This document shows positions 1 through 7,067 of a DNA stretch of 12,773 bases, one piece after another. This DNA is from Bacillota bacterium. GTDB lineage: Bacteria > Bacillota > Clostridia > Peptostreptococcales > Anaerovoracaceae. Both the position numbers and the translations under genes were made by a program. Position 1 is the first letter of the stretch; each line of letters opens with the position of its first letter. The stretch spans positions 1 to 12,773 of the forward strand of contig JAGATO010000182.1 in assembly GCA_017621195.1 (NCBI GenBank), in the 5' to 3' direction. The notes beneath the pieces are model-generated. The model ran no database searches, was not told where the DNA came from, and saw only the letters and a program-made list of their open reading frames with translations.

Positions 1-388
1 ACTCCTGAAGCGCTTCCACGTGAGGGCAGGCGCGGAACAGCTTGATTGCCCGTTCGTCGGTCAGCTCCTGGATCTCCTGTTCAAACACCAGTAGGCCGCC
101 CTTGGAGGTCTGGCCCAGCAGCGCTTCTACAGGCCCTACGTTTTCGCCGCCGCCGTTGGATTTCGCGATCTTCTCTCCCTGATACAGTCCGAAAGCGTAG
201 GAACCTTCCCGGATCACCCGGTTGGCATCCACCTCGGGATACAGCTCCTTCAACGCTTTCCAGATGAAGTAGATCTGGGTGGAGCGATCCTTATAAGCCG
301 ACTTGACGGCCTGATGAAATTCTTCGATGGAGACGTCCTGATCGAAGTGCATGGAATCGATGAATTCTTTGATTTTCTCCTGGCTCAT
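1..388 (-). CDS. L-2-amino-thiazoline-4-carboxylic acid hydrolase-like protein (3' end outside window)
   Basis: Reverse-strand frame open from an ATG at 388 to the window edge, giving the first 129 residues. The start has an AGGAAG ribosome site about 6 bases upstream. The protein begins MSQEKIKEFIDSMHF, then has an amphipathic stretch with KDRSTQIYFIWKALKELYPE and YAFGLYQGEKIA, then a SKGGLLVFEQEIQEL segment and RACPHVEALQE at the cut end. The order 'A..DR...YF..KALKE', 'YxFGxxxG', 'C P x V E A' is what I remember of the ATC-hydrolase family (Pfam PF14196), whose members are poorly characterised and named after an enzyme opening thiazoline rings in cysteine synthesis. It is soluble, with no signal peptide. 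It diverges from scfB with 137 bases between the two starts. The family call is by recognition only; the substrate cannot be inferred. Confidence 0.6.
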   Translation of the reverse strand, partial: MSQEKIKEFIDSMHFDQDVSIEEFHQAVKSAYKDRSTQIYFIWKALKELYPEVDANRVIREGSYAFGLYQGEKIAKSNGGGENVGPVEALLGQTSKGGLLVFEQEIQELTDERAIKLFRACPHVEALQE

Positions 389-439
389 GGGGTACTTCCT
401 TTCTCGGGCCAGAGGGGCCCCGGCGTTTTGTACAAATTC

Positions 440-448
440 AGTATATCA
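440..448 (-). promoter_or_regulatory. Extended -10 promoter for the minus-strand ATC-hydrolase-like gene
   Basis: On the minus strand the sequence reads TG-A-TATACT, a good extended -10 element, about 52 bases upstream of the ATG at 388. No good -35 hexamer lies 17 bases further up, which is common for extended -10 promoters. I see no equally good promoter for scfB in the same 137-base gap. The best candidate is TTGCAA at 475-480 with TAATGT at 498-503, which would start transcription almost on the ribosome binding site. Confidence 0.4.
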
Positions 449-525
449 CAGCATGCGACAGGACGCCAGAACTGTTGCAAAGTCGAACATTCTATGGTAA
501 TGTATCTTGGGAGGATTTTAGACAC

Positions 526-1950
526 ATGATTCATCAATATAAATTAAACGGATTCAATATTGTACTGGACGTCTACAGCGGAGCGGTTCACGTGGTGGAC
601 GAGGTGGCCTACGACGCCATCCAGCTGTACGATCAGCTGGTGGGCGAGGCGGATCTGACCACGGAAACCCGCCGTGACATCGTCCTGGCGCTGTCGGAAA
701 AGTACGAGGGCCGCATCGATCTGGGACTTCAGGATTTCTTCGACGTCATCGACGACATCGAAGAATTGAAAGCTCAGAAAAAGCTGTTTTCCAAGGATAT
801 TTACTCCGCTGATGCGGACAGGTTCAAGAGAAACCACACGGTGGTCAAGGCGCTGTGCCTCCACGTGGCTCACGCCTGCAACATGGCCTGCGATTACTGC
901 TTTGCCGGAAAGGGCGAATACCACGGCGGGGACATGGGACTGATGAGTTTCGACGTGGGAAAGCGGGCGCTGGACTTCCTGATGGACAACTCCGGCAGCC
1001 GCGTCAACCTGGAAGTGGACTTCTTCGGCGGTGAGCCGCTGCTGGACTGGGGTGTGATCAAGCGGCTGGTGGCTTACGCCAGAGAGCAGGAGCCCAAACG
1101 CAACAAGAAATTCCGGTTCACTCTGACCACCAACGGCATTTTGCTGGACGACGAAGTGATCGAGTTTGCCAATAAAGAGATGTATAACGTGGTATTGAGC
1201 CTGGACGGAAGAAAAGAGGTCAACGACCGGTTCCGCGTACTGAAGGACGGAACAGGGACCCACGATCTGATCCTGCCCAAGTTCAAGAAGCTGGCCGACA
1301 GCCGAAATCAAGAAGGCTATTACATGAGAGGAACCTACTCCCACTTCAATACGGACTTCACCAACGACATCTTCTATATGGCCGATCAGGGTTTCAAACA
1401 GCTGTCCATGGAGCCGGTGGTTGCCGCGGGCGACAGCCCCTACGCCCTGACGGAGGAGGATCTGCCGGTGCTGTTTGAGCAGTACGAGATTCTGGCGAAG
1501 GAGATGATCCGCCGCGATATCGAAGAGGAGAAGAACGGAGACGGAAACAGCTTCACGTTCTACCATTATATGATCGACCTGACCGGAGGTCCCTGCATCT
1601 ACAAGCGGATTTCCGGCTGTGGTTCCGGAACGGAGTACATGGCGGTGACTCCCAGCGGCGACCTGTATCCCTGTCACCAGTTCGTCGGCGAAGAGGAATA
1701 CAAGATCGGAACCATTTTCGACGGGATTCAGAATCCCCAGGTGCAGGAGGAATTCGCCGCCTGCAATGTCTATACGAGAAAGGAATGCCGGGATTGCTGG
1801 GCACAGCTTTACTGCAGCGGCGGCTGTGCGGCCAATGCCTACCACGCCACCGGAAGCATCAACGGCGTTTATGAATACGGCTGTCAGCTGTTCCGCAAGC
1901 GGATCGAATGCGCCATCATGGTGAAGGCGGCGGAAGCGGCGCGGCTGTAG
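526..1950 (+). CDS. scfB: Thioether cross-link-forming SCIFF peptide radical SAM maturase
   Basis: 474-residue radical SAM/SPASM enzyme. In this family the maturase installs thioether (Cys sulfur to Thr) cross-links in SCIFF, a small six-cysteine ribosomal peptide almost universal in Clostridia. The start MIHQYKLNGFNIVLDVYSGA and the following VHVVDEVAYDAI are hallmarks. Residues 1-105 form the peptide-recognition-like N-terminus. The radical SAM cluster motif is C118-x3-C122-x2-C125. The SPASM-type C-terminus has cysteines at 357, 365, 383, 413, 421, 424, 430, 434 and 453, enough for two auxiliary 4Fe-4S clusters. The ATG at 526 was chosen because GGGAGG lies at 509-514 and the protein then begins exactly like the family; the in-frame TTG at 475 adds 17 unrelated residues. 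It is the first gene of a cluster with the methionine sulfoxide reductase 28 bases downstream. The scfA precursor gene usually just upstream is absent here. Confidence 0.95.
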   Translation: MIHQYKLNGFNIVLDVYSGAVHVVDEVAYDAIQLYDQLVGEADLTTETRRDIVLALSEKYEGRIDLGLQDFFDVIDDIEELKAQKKLFSKDIYSADADRFKRNHTVVKALCLHVAHACNMACDYCFAGKGEYHGGDMGLMSFDVGKRALDFLMDNSGSRVNLEVDFFGGEPLLDWGVIKRLVAYAREQEPKRNKKFRFTLTTNGILLDDEVIEFANKEMYNVVLSLDGRKEVNDRFRVLKDGTGTHDLILPKFKKLADSRNQEGYYMRGTYSHFNTDFTNDIFYMADQGFKQLSMEPVVAAGDSPYALTEEDLPVLFEQYEILAKEMIRRDIEEEKNGDGNSFTFYHYMIDLTGGPCIYKRISGCGSGTEYMAVTPSGDLYPCHQFVGEEEYKIGTIFDGIQNPQVQEEFAACNVYTRKECRDCWAQLYCSGGCAANAYHATGSINGVYEYGCQLFRKRIECAIMVKAAEAARL

Positions 1951-1978
1951 CGGAGCGAAGGATAAGGAGGAAACGACG

Positions 1979-2461
1979 ATGCATGTTGAAGTGAAGAAAT
2001 TTGAAACCAAGAAAGAAACGTATGCATACCTGAACGAACAGCTCAAGCTGCAGGTGAAGGACATCAGAAACGACGTGGCCAACATGGCCAATGCCTCCGC
2101 TCTGATCTATCTGCTGCTGGACGATCTGAACTGGGCCGGCTTCTATCTGATGAAGGACGGCGCTCTGGCGCTGGGACCGTTCCAGGGAAAGCCTGCCGTT
2201 GTGGATATCGCCGTCGGCGCCGGCGTCTGCGGAACCTGCGTGAAAGAGGGCGTTACCCAGGTGGTGAAGGACGTTCACTGCTGCTGCAATCACATCGCCT
2301 GCGATATCTCTTCGGCTTCGGAGATCGTGGTTCCCATGTATAAGGACGGAGCCATCGTCGGTGTTCTGGACATGGACAGCCCCTATCCCGGTCGGTTTGA
2401 TGACGAGGACAGAGAGGGACTGGAACAGTTTGTGGAAATCCTGCTGAAGTACATCTTCTAA
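1979..2461 (+). CDS. msrC: Free methionine-(R)-sulfoxide reductase, GAF-domain type (fRMsr)
   Basis: 160-residue cytosolic GAF-domain protein of the YebR/MsrC family, which reduces free methionine-R-sulfoxide using thioredoxin-type reductants. Family landmarks are NWAGFYLM (51-58), GPFQGKPA (66-73), GVCGT (82-86), DVH...NHIACD (98-109), SEIVVPM (114-120), GVLDMDSP (128-135) and FDDEDREGLE (140-149). Length fits the family. The family normally has three conserved cysteines. Two are present (C84 in GVCG, C108 in HIACD); the third, ten residues before the GVCG cysteine, is valine (V74). Four extra cysteines occur (C87, C101-C103), the last three replacing the usual A-F-P/D-like residues. The start ATG has AAGGAGG about 8 bases upstream. 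It sits between scfB and a MutT-like gene, suggesting a shared transcript and perhaps an oxidative-damage theme. Family call is firm; activity with the altered cysteine set is uncertain. Confidence 0.9.
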   Translation: MHVEVKKFETKKETYAYLNEQLKLQVKDIRNDVANMANASALIYLLLDDLNWAGFYLMKDGALALGPFQGKPAVVDIAVGAGVCGTCVKEGVTQVVKDVHCCCNHIACDISSASEIVVPMYKDGAIVGVLDMDSPYPGRFDDEDREGLEQFVEILLKYIF

Positions 2462-2529
2462 CCGACGTGTACGGAATGCGACCGGAAAGCGGAGAACATC
2501 CGGCGGAGCGAAAGCGAGACGAGGAACAA

Positions 2530-2985
2530 GTGATAGACGAAACGAAAGAGAAACGAGAAAAGCGGAAGGTGACGGAAGTGGTGGCTGCCCTGATCTGGGA
2601 CGGCGACCGGTTTTTGGCGTGCCAGCGGCCGGCCCATAAAGCCCGCGGACTCCTGTGGGAGTTCGTCGGCGGAAAGGTGGAGCCGGGGGAGACGAAGGAA
2701 GACGCTCTGATCCGGGAATGCCGGGAAGAGCTGGCGGTTACCGTTGAAGTTGGACCTGTGTTTATGGAGGTGCTTCACGAATATCCGGATCTGACCGTTC
2801 ATCTGACGCTGTTTCACGCAGTGCTTTCGGTGGACAGCGGACAGCCGCAGCGGTTGGAGCACAACGACATCCGATGGATCACCGTGGAGGAGATCCCTCA
2901 ATACGAATTCTGCCCGGCGGACGAAGACATCCTGAAACGACTTCGGGAGAGCGGCGGGCAGCGAACGATTGCCACGCAGCAGTAG
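2530..2985 (+). CDS. MutT/NudG-type Nudix hydrolase ((d)NTP pyrophosphohydrolase)
   Basis: 151-residue Nudix protein. The Nudix box runs from G48 to V70: G-x5-E54-x7-R62-E63-C-x-E66-E67, with A69 where glycine is usual. VTEVVAALIWDGDRFLACQRP before it and LLWEFVGGKVEPGE around it are typical of the 8-oxo-dGTP/(deoxy)nucleoside triphosphate pyrophosphohydrolase group, which clears oxidised nucleotides. The C-terminus (IRWITVEEIPQYEFCPADEDIL) is complete. The start is uncertain. The frame is open back to GTG 2467, but the first 21 residues are unlike the family; GTG 2530 has GAGGA only 4 bases upstream; GTG 2569 is also possible. The gene follows the sulfoxide reductase closely and precedes the permease by 51 bases. 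Gene and family are sure; exact substrate is not. Confidence 0.85.
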   Translation: MIDETKEKREKRKVTEVVAALIWDGDRFLACQRPAHKARGLLWEFVGGKVEPGETKEDALIRECREELAVTVEVGPVFMEVLHEYPDLTVHLTLFHAVLSVDSGQPQRLEHNDIRWITVEEIPQYEFCPADEDILKRLRESGGQRTIATQQ

Positions 2986-3036
2986 CGGCGGGCAGTGAAG
3001 AAACGCACATAACATACCAAGGAGGAGGTCGAACCG

Positions 3037-4302
3037 TTGGTTCAGGCGCTGATACTTTTTGCAATTACTTATATTTTGATGCTGGCCTTTCAGGGCTACC
3101 GTCCCATCATCGCCATGGGGTCGGCCCTGGTCTTCGTGGCCAGCGGGATGCTTCCCGTGGAGGAATTCCTGGGATACGTGGATTTTAACGTTCTGCTGAT
3201 GATCGCAGGAACCATGGGAACGGTGGCGCTGACCATCCAGTCAAAGATGCCCAACCTGATGGCGGACCTGCTGTTGGACCGGGTGCCCAACGTCAAGTGG
3301 GCCATCGTCATGCTGGCGCTGTTTGCCGGTATCGTCTCGGCGTTCATCGACAACGTGGCAACGGTGCTCATGATTGCGCCCATCGCTTTGGCCATCGCTG
3401 AAAAGCTGGAGATCAGCCCGGTGAACATGGTCATCGCCATCGCCGTTTCTTCCAACCTGCAGGGAGCGGCAACCCTGGTCGGCGATACTACGGCCATCAT
3501 TCTGGGCGGCTACGCGGGCATGGACTTTCTGGACTTTTTCGCCTATGAGGGACGGCCGGGTATCTTCTTCGCCGTGGAGCTGGGAGCGCTGCTGTCGGCG
3601 GTCATTTTGCTGTGGCTGTTCCGCAACGAATCCTCCCCGGTGGAGCCCACCGTTCACACGGAAGTGACGGACTACGTTCCAACGATCCTGCTGTTCGGCA
3701 CGGTTCTGGCGCTGATCGTCGCTTCCCTGATTCCGGGGACTCCAGCCATGATCAATGGCATCATCTGCATTACCATCATGCTGATCGGCGCGGTGTACAA
3801 CGCACTGCGGACGAAAAGCTTCGTCGGATTTCTGGAGCCGATCAAAGAAATCGACTTCGAAACACTGTTTTTGTTGTTCGGCCTGTTCATCGTGGTGGGC
3901 GGAATCACGAAGATGGGAGTGGTGGATGCCATCGCAGCGCTGTTCTCCCGCATCGGCGGCGGCAGCCTGTTCATCATCTACACGCTGATCGTCTGGATGA
4001 GCGTCCTGTTTTCGGCGTTCATCGACAACATCCCCTACGTGGCAACCATGCTACCCGTGACTCAGGGGATCGCAGCTGCCATGGGGATCGATCCCACGAT
4101 CCTGTACTTCGGGTTGCTGAGCGGAGCTACCCTGGGCGGGAATCTGACGCCCATCGGCGCTTCGGCCAATATCACCGGCATCGGCATCCTGCGCAAGGAG
4201 GGCTGGGAAGTGCGAAACGTGGATTTCCTGCGCATCGGTATCCCCTTCACGCTGGTGGCGGTCATTCCGGCCTACATCTATTTCTGGATCTTCTATCGGT
4301 AA
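3037..4302 (+). CDS. ArsB/NhaD/SLC13-superfamily permease (ion transporter superfamily)
   Basis: 421-residue polytopic inner-membrane protein with about eleven hydrophobic segments. It shows the internal two-fold repeat of the ion transporter superfamily: SAFIDNVATV (101-110) in the first half matches SAFIDNIPYV (326-335) in the second, and SSNLQGAATLVGD (138-150) matches SGATLGGNLTPIGASANITG (362-381). These half-repeats carry the substrate site in ArsB, NhaD, CitT and SLC13-type carriers, so candidate substrates are arsenite, sodium/proton, or dicarboxylate and similar anions. The sequence alone does not decide. TTG 3037 is the start because GGAGGAGG lies at 3021-3028 with an 8-base gap, and the first residues open directly into a membrane helix. 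It is the last gene of the scfB cluster and is followed by two terminator-like hairpins. Confidence 0.85.
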   Translation: MVQALILFAITYILMLAFQGYRPIIAMGSALVFVASGMLPVEEFLGYVDFNVLLMIAGTMGTVALTIQSKMPNLMADLLLDRVPNVKWAIVMLALFAGIVSAFIDNVATVLMIAPIALAIAEKLEISPVNMVIAIAVSSNLQGAATLVGDTTAIILGGYAGMDFLDFFAYEGRPGIFFAVELGALLSAVILLWLFRNESSPVEPTVHTEVTDYVPTILLFGTVLALIVASLIPGTPAMINGIICITIMLIGAVYNALRTKSFVGFLEPIKEIDFETLFLLFGLFIVVGGITKMGVVDAIAALFSRIGGGSLFIIYTLIVWMSVLFSAFIDNIPYVATMLPVTQGIAAAMGIDPTILYFGLLSGATLGGNLTPIGASANITGIGILRKEGWEVRNVDFLRIGIPFTLVAVIPAYIYFWIFYR

Positions 4303-4327
4303 TGTGAAAAAACAATGCAAATGCAGA

Positions 4328-4362
4328 AAATGCAGCTGAGGCTTATAGCTTCAGCTGCATTT
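4328..4362 (+). terminator. Rho-independent terminator of the scfB-permease cluster
   Basis: A 15-bp stem, AAATGCAGCTGAGGC pairing with GCTTCAGCTGCATTT (one G-U pair) around the loop TTATA, followed by TTTGTTCTTGT counting the stem end. It begins 25 bases after the permease stop. The other strand also has T-rich sequence beyond the stem, so it may work in both directions. Confidence 0.85.
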
Positions 4363-4372
4363 GTTCTTGTGG

Positions 4373-4392
4373 CCGGAATTATTCCGGTTTTT
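4373..4392 (+). terminator. Second, back-to-back terminator
   Basis: CCGGAA and TTCCGG form a 6-bp stem with a three-base loop, directly followed by five T residues (4388-4392). It lies ten bases after the first hairpin, so the two probably act as a tandem terminator separating the operon from the SLH gene. Confidence 0.65.
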
Positions 4393-4404
4393 CATTGAAA
4401 TACC

Positions 4405-4420
4405 TGTTACATTTGTAACA
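4405..4420. promoter_or_regulatory. Palindromic operator-like site TGTTACA-TT-TGTAACA
   Basis: Perfect 7-bp inverted repeat with a 2-base centre, in the 212-base gap between the tandem terminators and the surface-protein start. Its centre is about 64 bases upstream of the -10 box at 4477-4482, a position that suits an activator or a distal repressor site. I cannot name the regulator. The sequence between it and the promoter is an A/T-tract stretch that could act as an UP element. Confidence 0.45.
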
Positions 4421-4454
4421 TTTGCAATAAAAAATGATAAAAATTTTGTGCAAA

Positions 4455-4482
4455 AGTTTTTTTTAGGAAAATGTGCTATAAT
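4455..4482 (+). promoter_or_regulatory. Extended -10 promoter of the SLH surface-protein gene
   Basis: TG-C-TATAAT (4474-4482) is a perfect extended -10 element, preceded by AGTTTTTTTT from 4455. There is no clear -35. Transcription would begin near 4489 and leave a leader of about 115 bases before the ATG at 4605. The leader holds a small GGGA/TCCC hairpin (4487-4505) and the AGGAGG site (4589-4594). The same layout, AGTTTTTT then 14 bases then TATAATGA, recurs at 11217-11246. Confidence 0.7.
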
Positions 4483-4604
4483 GAGGCTGTGAAATGGGAG
4501 ATGACTTCCCGTGAACATAAGCTTTCGCATCGTTTATGGAAGGGAAATTTTGTAATACCATCAAGAGAATCAACGATTGAAAAATATAAGGAGGGAACGA
4601 GGAA

Positions 4605-5237
4605 ATGCGTGATCAAAAGCGGCAGAAAAAGAAAGGGCCTGCCAAGTTGTACAGCTTTCTTCTGGCGCTGTGTTTGATGGCCGGGATGGGAGCGTATTTC
4701 GCCTATGCGGCGGGAACGGGAGCGGACAACCAGAAGCTGCATAACGGCAGCTTTGAAGCGGGCCAGACGTGGATCGGAAATTACCAGCAGCGGAACCAGA
4801 GCCTGATTCCGTATTGGAACACGACAGCCACCGATGAGAGAATCGAACTGTTCATGGCAAACAGCGATTATTATATTTCCAATGTAACGCTGACACCCAA
4901 GGAGGGAAGTTATGCGGCGGAACTGAACGCGGATGAAGAGAGTACGCTGTATCAGAATGTAAACACCCTGCCGTCCAGCGTCTATGAATGGGGATTGGAC
5001 CACGGTGCCCGCAACGGTACCGATACCATTGCGCTGATCATCGGACCGCAGCAGAGCATCGATCCTTCCAAACCCAGCAGAAACGGCCGGGACCAGCTGA
5101 TGCAGATGGTGGACTGGCTGATCGAACATGGGAAGACCTCGGTGAAAACGTCGGCTGGTCTGGGTGAACAACTGACGGTCTACAGCAAACAGTTCGGAGC
5201 AAGCGGTACCTTCCAGGATAACGCGGATGACAACTGA
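4605..5237 (+). CDS. SLH surface protein, N-terminal segment with signal peptide
   Basis: 210 residues as given, ending at TGA 5235-5237. AGGAGG at 4589-4594, ten bases before the ATG, fixes the start. A secretion signal is clear: basic n-region (KRQKKK), hydrophobic core LYSFLLALCLMAGMGAYF and a likely cut after AYA before AGTG. The mature part starts with KLHNGSFEAGQTW, the 'NGSFE' opening common in DUF642/galactose-binding-like domains, and contains WNTTATDERIELF and YAAELNADEESTLYQNV, as in those domains. The domain then continues in another frame from about 5231 (QLTPSSVYTEEWKIWIM). Taken alone this would be a secreted, unanchored fragment. The domain name is by resemblance. Confidence 0.75.
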   Translation: MRDQKRQKKKGPAKLYSFLLALCLMAGMGAYFAYAAGTGADNQKLHNGSFEAGQTWIGNYQQRNQSLIPYWNTTATDERIELFMANSDYYISNVTLTPKEGSYAAELNADEESTLYQNVNTLPSSVYEWGLDHGARNGTDTIALIIGPQQSIDPSKPSRNGRDQLMQMVDWLIEHGKTSVKTSAGLGEQLTVYSKQFGASGTFQDNADDN

Positions 5238-5278
5238 CGCCCAGCTCCGTCTACACGGAGGAATGGAAGATCTGGATC

Positions 5279-7066
5279 ATGGCCAGCCAGCGGGCGACCA
5301 GCGGAAACAACCCTTGGAATTCCTACGGTTCCAATGCGGACGATGGATCCGGATCCGGAAGTGGGGGCGGCCTGGGTGGCATCTCGCTGGATCTCACCAA
5401 GTACTACCACTACACCGTTCCGGCGGGACAGACCCATGCCATGTTCGCCTTCGTCTCCGTGGGATATGTGGATTCCATCGCATCGGCCGGCATGGCCAAT
5501 ACTTACGGAAACTTCCTGGACGGTGTCCACTTCCAGCTGTACCATCCGCTGTCCGGAAGCACTACGCCCCACGGCAGTGCCGTGGTCAGCAGCAGCGACG
5601 GTTCCTCGGAAGGGACAGGTGCTTCCTCTGGTCACCAGGTAACGGTGGATAATTCTCTGGCCACCTACGTGATAGACGGTCAGACGCTGGAACTGCAGGC
5701 TGTCGTCACCGGCGTTGTGAGCGGATCCACTGCCACGGCCAACAGCGGCTACTTCTTCGCGGGATGGTACGACAACGCGGAAGGCACCGGAACGCCGGTG
5801 AGCACCGAAGTTACCTTCACCCCGCCAAAGGCCAACGCGGCGTATTATGCCAAGTTCGGAACGAAGAAGACCGTGGTGATTACGGTGAACGGAAACAATG
5901 ACACGGTGTCGTACGACGGAACGGAGCACAGCATCAGCGGCTACAGCGTATCCTATACGGTCAACGGAACAGCCGTACCCTGTCCCGCAGGCATTGTGCT
6001 GACGCCCAATGCTTCGGCGGATGCCAACGCCGTTGCCAGGGGCACCAATGTGGTGACGGACGGTTATTCCATGGCGCTGAGCGAAGCGGACTTTACGGTG
6101 ACGGACACCTCGGCGGAATACGGCTACCGGTTGATCGCCAATCCCGGCAAGCTGACCATTACGCCCATTGCGGTGACCATCGATATCGTAGGAAACACCG
6201 ATACAAAGCTATATAACGGCAGCGCGCAGAGCGTGACCGGTTACACAATCACAAGTACCGTTCCGGACGGAATCGTCGTTTCGCTGAAAAGCGGGTTCGG
6301 CGCCGTGGCCAGCGGAACCGATGCCAGAGATACGAAATACATGATGGGACTGAGCGCGGACAGCTTCGATGTGACCGGAGCAAGTGCCGGAAATTACAGC
6401 GTGACGCTGCACGTGACCGACGGATGGCTGCTCATCACCCGGTCCGATCGGCCCTCTACCGGTTTCAGTGCCGACGGCTACAGCGGTCAGTACGATGGAA
6501 ACCCCCATGGCATTACGGTGCACCGTACGCCGCAGACGGGTGATGTGGTTTACTACAGTACCACCGGACTAACCGGCGGCTGGAGCACTACCGCGCCCAC
6601 CTGCACCGATGTGACGGGCGGAGACATCACCGTTTACGTTAAGGTGGAAAATCCCAACTACGCGACGGTGAGCACTCAGGCGACCATCACCATCACGCCG
6701 CGTCCCGTGACCATCGGCGTAAACAACGCGGAAAAATATTACGGCGGGACGGATCCGGCCTTTACCGGAACCATCACCGCAGGATCGCTGGTCCATGACG
6801 GCGATCTTGGCACGATCAGCTATCGCAGAATCATCGGACCCGGCGGCGACGAAACCGTCGGCCTCTACGATGATGTTTTGACGGCGGATGATACCGCCAA
6901 TTCCAATTACATTGTGACGGTGGTTCCCGGCGATTTCCGGATCAAGACCGTCACCGTTCCCAGCACTTCCGTCTCTGCCACCGGCGGATCCCGCATTTTC
7001 GACGGAACCCCCCCTGGCAGCCAGCGCGCAGGTTCACGGAGCCGATGGCTACACCGTTTACTATAA
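5279..7066 (+). CDS. SLH surface protein, central repeat segment
   Basis: The frame is protein-like from about 5231 to the frameshift at 7008-7014; the last ~18 residues before TGA 7064-7066 are out of frame. The first internal ATG is 5279, though this is probably not a real start. From that ATG: residues 1-95 finish the N-terminal domain (TYGNFLDGVHFQLYHP), interrupted by a DDGSGSGSGGG linker at 21-31. Residues about 115-193 end in the Listeria-Bacteroides-like motif GYFFAGWYDNAEG...YYAKF. Repeat units start near 199 (VVITVNGNNDTVSYDG) and 299 (VTIDIVGNTDTKLYNG), about 100 residues apart. A YDG/MBG-like unit lies at about 403-478 (GQYDGNPHGITVHRTP to ITITPRPVTI) and another at 479-556. Such arrays are stalks or adhesive modules on Gram-positive surfaces. 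Confidence 0.75.
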   Translation: MASQRATSGNNPWNSYGSNADDGSGSGSGGGLGGISLDLTKYYHYTVPAGQTHAMFAFVSVGYVDSIASAGMANTYGNFLDGVHFQLYHPLSGSTTPHGSAVVSSSDGSSEGTGASSGHQVTVDNSLATYVIDGQTLELQAVVTGVVSGSTATANSGYFFAGWYDNAEGTGTPVSTEVTFTPPKANAAYYAKFGTKKTVVITVNGNNDTVSYDGTEHSISGYSVSYTVNGTAVPCPAGIVLTPNASADANAVARGTNVVTDGYSMALSEADFTVTDTSAEYGYRLIANPGKLTITPIAVTIDIVGNTDTKLYNGSAQSVTGYTITSTVPDGIVVSLKSGFGAVASGTDARDTKYMMGLSADSFDVTGASAGNYSVTLHVTDGWLLITRSDRPSTGFSADGYSGQYDGNPHGITVHRTPQTGDVVYYSTTGLTGGWSTTAPTCTDVTGGDITVYVKVENPNYATVSTQATITITPRPVTIGVNNAEKYYGGTDPAFTGTITAGSLVHDGDLGTISYRRIIGPGGDETVGLYDDVLTADDTANSNYIVTVVPGDFRIKTVTVPSTSVSATGGSRIFDGTPPGSQRAGSRSRWLHRLL

Positions 7067-7067
7067 G

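Noticed and set aside
389..525. Hidden scfA-like peptide gene
   Set aside because: All frames of the gap were read; none gives a short peptide with clustered cysteines, and the gap is too small beside the two promoters and ribosome sites.
544..2091. 515-codon minus-strand open frame
   Set aside because: It is the antisense of scfB and part of the sulfoxide reductase. The plus-strand proteins are clear family members, and the minus-strand product has a His/Val/Gln-rich composition typical of a shadow frame.
3612..4307. 231-codon plus-strand frame inside the permease
   Set aside because: Arg/His/Asp-rich shadow of the permease, whose own frame shows both halves of the transporter repeat without interruption.
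4471..4677. 68-codon frame starting inside the SLH promoter
   Set aside because: It begins on the -10 box itself, overlaps the secreted-protein start in another frame and has no ribosome site.
5220..5240. Programmed -1 ribosomal frameshift in the surface-protein gene
   Set aside because: There is no X-XXY-YYZ slippery heptamer at GATGACAACTGA and no strong downstream hairpin was seen. Two further shifts in the same gene make loss or gain of a C simpler.
5180..5929. 249-codon minus-strand frame opposite the surface protein
   Set aside because: Antisense shadow. The plus strand continues recognisable surface-protein domains through the whole interval, only changing frame once near 5230.
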